From Clostridium acetireducens DSM 10703 (GTDB taxonomy: Bacteria; Bacillota; Clostridia; Clostridiales; Clostridiaceae): a DNA stretch of 64,000 nt. The stretch lies in NCBI RefSeq assembly GCF_001758365.1, contig NZ_LZFO01000007.1, positions 27,607 through 91,606 of the forward strand. The letters are read 5' to 3'. How positions within the stretch are numbered: the stretch's first letter is position 1; every line of letters starts with the position of its first letter. The notes beneath the pieces were generated by a model. That model was not told the origin of the DNA. It saw only the letters and a list, made by a program, of their open reading frames with translations, and searched no databases. The translations under genes and the position numbers were made by a program. This document shows positions 61,332 to 64,000 of the stretch, one piece after another.

Positions 61332-63411
61332 ATATAGTTTTATTAACTTCCTTAGCACTATTTATTATTTTTTCTGCTTCTAAATCTGGAACTTCTTCAT
61401 ATTTTTCAAATTTCATTGAAAATGTTCCTCTTCCTTGAGTTATAGATTTTAAATCATTTGTATAATTAAATATTTCTGCTTGAGGAATTTCACAAATAAC
61501 CTTTTGAATTTTTCCTTCTGGAATCATTCCTAAAACTCTTCCTCTTTTTTTATTAATATCGCCTATTATGTCTCCCATGTATTCTTCTGGAGACAATACT
61601 TCTACATGCATAATAGGTTCTAGAAGTACTGGTTCTGACATATTTAATCCCTTTTTATATGCCATTGAAGCTGCTACTTTAAAAGCCATATCTGAAGAAT
61701 CTACAGAATGATAGGATCCATCATATAAAGTAGCTTTTAATCTTATAACTGGATATCCAGCTAAAACACCTTTTTTCATAGATTCTATCAATCCTTTTTC
61801 TACAGAAGGTATATACTGTTTAGGAACAACTCCGCCTACAATTTTATCTATAAATTCTAAATCATCTCCATCTAATCTAGGCTCAAATCGTATTTTTACA
61901 TCACCATATTGTCCATGTCCACCAGACTGCTTTTTATACTTACCTTGTACTTCTATAGATTTTTTTATTGTTTCTCTATAAGGAACTTTAGGCGTTTCTA
62001 ATATTACTTCTATTCCAAATTTATTCTTTAATTTACTAGCTAATACATCAATATGAGTTTCTCCAATGCCCCATATTATTGTTTCTGCATTTTCAATATC
62101 TCTTGAAACTTTTAATGTAATGTCTTCTTGCAATATTTTATTTATACCTGTAGAAATCTTATCTTCATCATTATTGGATTTAGCAATAATAGCCATAGGC
62201 ATCATAGGTTCAGGAAATTCTATAGGTTGAAATTCTAAACATCTAGAATTATCAGTTAATGTATCTCCTGTAGATGTATACTGTAATTTAGCTACAGCTC
62301 CTATATCTCCTGCAATTATTTCTGATGTTTTAATTTGTTCTTTTCCTCTTAAAAATAAAATAGAACTTATTTTTTCATTTTTATTTTTATTTGCATTATA
62401 AACTAATGAATCTTCTTTAATTTTACCTGATATAACTTTAAACAAAGATAATTTCCCAACAAAAGGATCAACTATAGTTTTAAATACAAAGGCGGAAAAA
62501 GGTTCATTTTCGTCTATTTTTACATTTATATATTCTTCATCTTTGTACTTAGCTTTAATTCCTTCTGTTAAATTAGGAGATGGAAAACATTCTACTATAT
62601 CCTCCATTAATGTTTGCATTCCTATACCTGTTAAAGCTGAACCGCACATTACAGGACATATATCTCCACTAGAACATCCTTTTATTAAACCAGAATATAT
62701 TTCTTCATTACTTAATTTACCTTCATCAAAATATTTTTCTAGTAAAATCTCATCATTTTCAGCAACAGCTTCTACTATCATATTATTACATTCATCAACT
62801 TTTGAAACTAAATTTTCTGGTATATCTGCTTCTTCCATAATATTTTTATCTGGATTAAATATTCTAGCTTTTCTTGATATAACATTAATAACTCCTTTAA
62901 AATTTTCTCCCTCTCCTATAGGATATTGTACTGGAACAATAGACATCCCAAAATATTCCTTAAGACTTTCTAAAGTTTTCTTAAATTTACTATTATCTCT
63001 ATCTAGCTTATTTATATAAAATGCTCTAGGTAATTTATATTTATTTACATAATCCCAATCTTTTTCAACACCTACTTGCATGCCTGATACACTAGAAACT
63101 ACAATCATAGAAATATCTGAAGCTTTTATGCCTTCTAAAGTTTCACCAATAAAATCAAAATATCCTGGAGTATCAATAAAATTTACTTTAACATTATTCC
63201 ATTCGCATGGAACAATAGAAGTAGAAATAGATATTCCTCTGTTTTTTTCTTCTATATTATAATCACTTATAGTATTTCCCTCTTCTATTTTACCCATTCT
63301 ATCTATATTTTTTGTATAATAAAGTATAGATTCTATTAAAGTTGTTTTTCCTGAACCACTATGTCCAATTATACTTACATTTCTTATATTTTCAGTTCTA
63401 TAACTTTTCAT
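61330..63411 (-). CDS. elongation factor G-like protein (EF-G paralogue)
   Basis: 693 residues with the EF-G domain order. G1 GHSGSGKT (16-23) and G4 NKLDRDN are intact, but G3 reads DTPGYFDF, so Tyr83 replaces the histidine needed for GTP hydrolysis in canonical EF-G (fusA in this window has DTPGH). Domains III-V are recognisable (EYMGDIIGDINKKRGRV). Such EF-G2-type proteins are widespread in clostridia; their role is unclear, possibly translation under stress or recycling. Not TetM: the tetracycline-protection loops are not seen. AAGGGGGAA precedes the ATG. Confidence 0.85.
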   Translation of the reverse strand: MKSYRTENIRNVSIIGHSGSGKTTLIESILYYTKNIDRMGKIEEGNTISDYNIEEKNRGISISTSIVPCEWNNVKVNFIDTPGYFDFIGETLEGIKASDISMIVVSSVSGMQVGVEKDWDYVNKYKLPRAFYINKLDRDNSKFKKTLESLKEYFGMSIVPVQYPIGEGENFKGVINVISRKARIFNPDKNIMEEADIPENLVSKVDECNNMIVEAVAENDEILLEKYFDEGKLSNEEIYSGLIKGCSSGDICPVMCGSALTGIGMQTLMEDIVECFPSPNLTEGIKAKYKDEEYINVKIDENEPFSAFVFKTIVDPFVGKLSLFKVISGKIKEDSLVYNANKNKNEKISSILFLRGKEQIKTSEIIAGDIGAVAKLQYTSTGDTLTDNSRCLEFQPIEFPEPMMPMAIIAKSNNDEDKISTGINKILQEDITLKVSRDIENAETIIWGIGETHIDVLASKLKNKFGIEVILETPKVPYRETIKKSIEVQGKYKKQSGGHGQYGDVKIRFEPRLDGDDLEFIDKIVGGVVPKQYIPSVEKGLIESMKKGVLAGYPVIRLKATLYDGSYHSVDSSDMAFKVAASMAYKKGLNMSEPVLLEPIMHVEVLSPEEYMGDIIGDINKKRGRVLGMIPEGKIQKVICEIPQAEIFNYTNDLKSITQGRGTFSMKFEKYEEVPDLEAEKIINSAKEVNKTI

Positions 63412-63628
63412 AAAATTCCCCCTTATTATTTTAGCCTATTATTAATAATATTCTATTTTAAACTGGAAAATCCTTTTAGAAAATAAACAATTTTCTGAAT
63501 TATATAATAATTTATTATATATTTATAAGTTTATTCAAAAAAATAGAATAGTATAAATTTTTTAAAATAATAATCTTTACTTATTTATCTTAAAAAATTT
63601 ATACTATTACAAATCCAAAAAATAAAAA

Positions 63629-63703
63629 TGGCTCCGCGAAAAGGATTCGAACCTTCAACCCTTCGGTTAACAGCCGAATGCTCCACCGTTGAGCTATCGC
63701 GGA
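63629..63703 (-). tRNA. tRNA-Asn(GTT)
   Basis: 75-nt cloverleaf with acceptor TCCGCGA/TCGCGGA, anticodon loop CTGTTAA (GTT, asparagine) and encoded CCA. It follows 5S rRNA by seven bases. Confidence 0.97.
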
Positions 63704-63710
63704 ACGCTTT

Positions 63711-63828
63711 ACCTGGCAGTGACCTACTCTCCCACAGGGTCTCCCCTGCAGTACCATCAGCGCTTTAAAGCTTAACCTTCGTGTTCGGCATGGAAACGGG
63801 TGTTACCTTTAAGCTATAACCACCAGAT
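63711..63828 (-). rRNA. rrf: 5S ribosomal RNA
   Basis: About 118 nt, with the 5' TCTGGTGG and 3' CTGCCAGGT ends pairing, and the conserved CCGAACACGAAGGTTAAGC block. Ends are estimated to within two bases. Confidence 0.95.
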
Positions 63829-63918
63829 TTTTATTTTAAATAAGTACTACTCAGCTTTAACTAAGTAAATTACTTTTATTTGAAAGAAAATTATTCTTTC
63901 AAAATTGCACAGTATATT

Positions 63919-64000
63919 TAAGGTCAAGCCCTCGACCTATTAGTATCAGTCAGCTAAACATGTTACCACGCTTGCACCTCTGACCTATCAACCTGATGTT
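63919..64000 (-). rRNA. rrl: 23S ribosomal RNA, 3' end only
   Basis: The reverse complement ends with CTAATAGGTCGAGGGCTTGACC, the 23S 3' terminus of Clostridium. The rest lies past base 64000. The operon order is 23S-5S-tRNA-Asn on the minus strand. Confidence 0.95.

Noticed and set aside
61330..63411. TetM-type ribosomal protection protein
   Set aside because: Domain arrangement is EF-G-like but the DTPGY motif and overall sequence fit EF-G2-type paralogues; no tetracycline-specific loop was recognised.

Overview
The window comes from a low-GC Clostridium (sensu stricto type, Bacillota). Evidence: very AT-rich codon use, strong AGGAGG ribosome binding sites, spore-specific genes (cwlD, sigH), the ctsR-mcsA-mcsB-clpC-radA-disA cluster next to the rRNA/ribosomal-protein region, flavin-dependent thymidylate synthase (ThyX), a CarD-like protein and rubrerythrin. 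The species cannot be fixed from the sequence. All genes but two lie on the minus strand, so transcription runs from the high coordinates to the low ones.

Layout in transcription order. (1) 64.0-63.6 kb: 3' end of a 23S rRNA, then 5S rRNA and tRNA-Asn. (2) 63.4-61.3 kb: an EF-G paralogue whose catalytic histidine is replaced by tyrosine. (3) 61.3-60.7 kb: rubrerythrin on the plus strand. (4) 60.6-58.6 kb: a small unknown protein, a ROK glucokinase and a histidine phosphatase. (5) 58.4-51.4 kb: ctsR-mcsA-mcsB-clpC-radA-disA, with a CtsR operator in front. (6) 51.3-50.9 kb: a cysteine-containing DUF1573-type protein on the plus strand. (7) 50.8-40.6 kb: carD-like, PIN/TRAM, ispD, proS (with an attenuator-like leader), ilvA-like, cysS, mrnC, thyX, rlmB, rae1, sigH. 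(8) 40.4-35.5 kb: tRNA-Thr, tuf2, rpmG, secE, nusG, rplK, rplA, L10 leader, rplJ, rplL. (9) 35.3-23.2 kb: rpoB, rpoC, L7Ae-like, rpsL, rpsG, fusA, tuf1. (10) 23.2-7.4 kb: the S10-spc-alpha superoperon from rpsJ to rplQ. (11) 7.3-4.0 kb: ecfA1, ecfA2, ecfT, truA. (12) 4.0-3.0 kb: rplM-rpsI behind a consensus promoter and L13-type leader. (13) 2.8-0.4 kb: Na/Pi-cotransporter-like gene and cwlD. (14) 0.1 kb: the 5' end of a class I fumarase alpha subunit.

Most of the DNA encodes the translation, transcription and protein-export core, with stress control (CtsR/McsAB/ClpC), c-di-AMP synthesis (DisA) and sporulation entry (SigH). I see no mobile element, prophage, CRISPR array or defence island. 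The unusual content is mainly in RNA: structured leaders and intercistronic elements before rpsJ, rpsM, rpsG, rplK, rplJ, rplM and proS. Several of these resemble ribosomal-protein autoregulatory sites. The proS leader has hairpins and a terminator but no T-box signature. Several long open frames start at a GTG that lies inside the Shine-Dalgarno sequence; I moved those starts to the properly spaced codon and explain each case.
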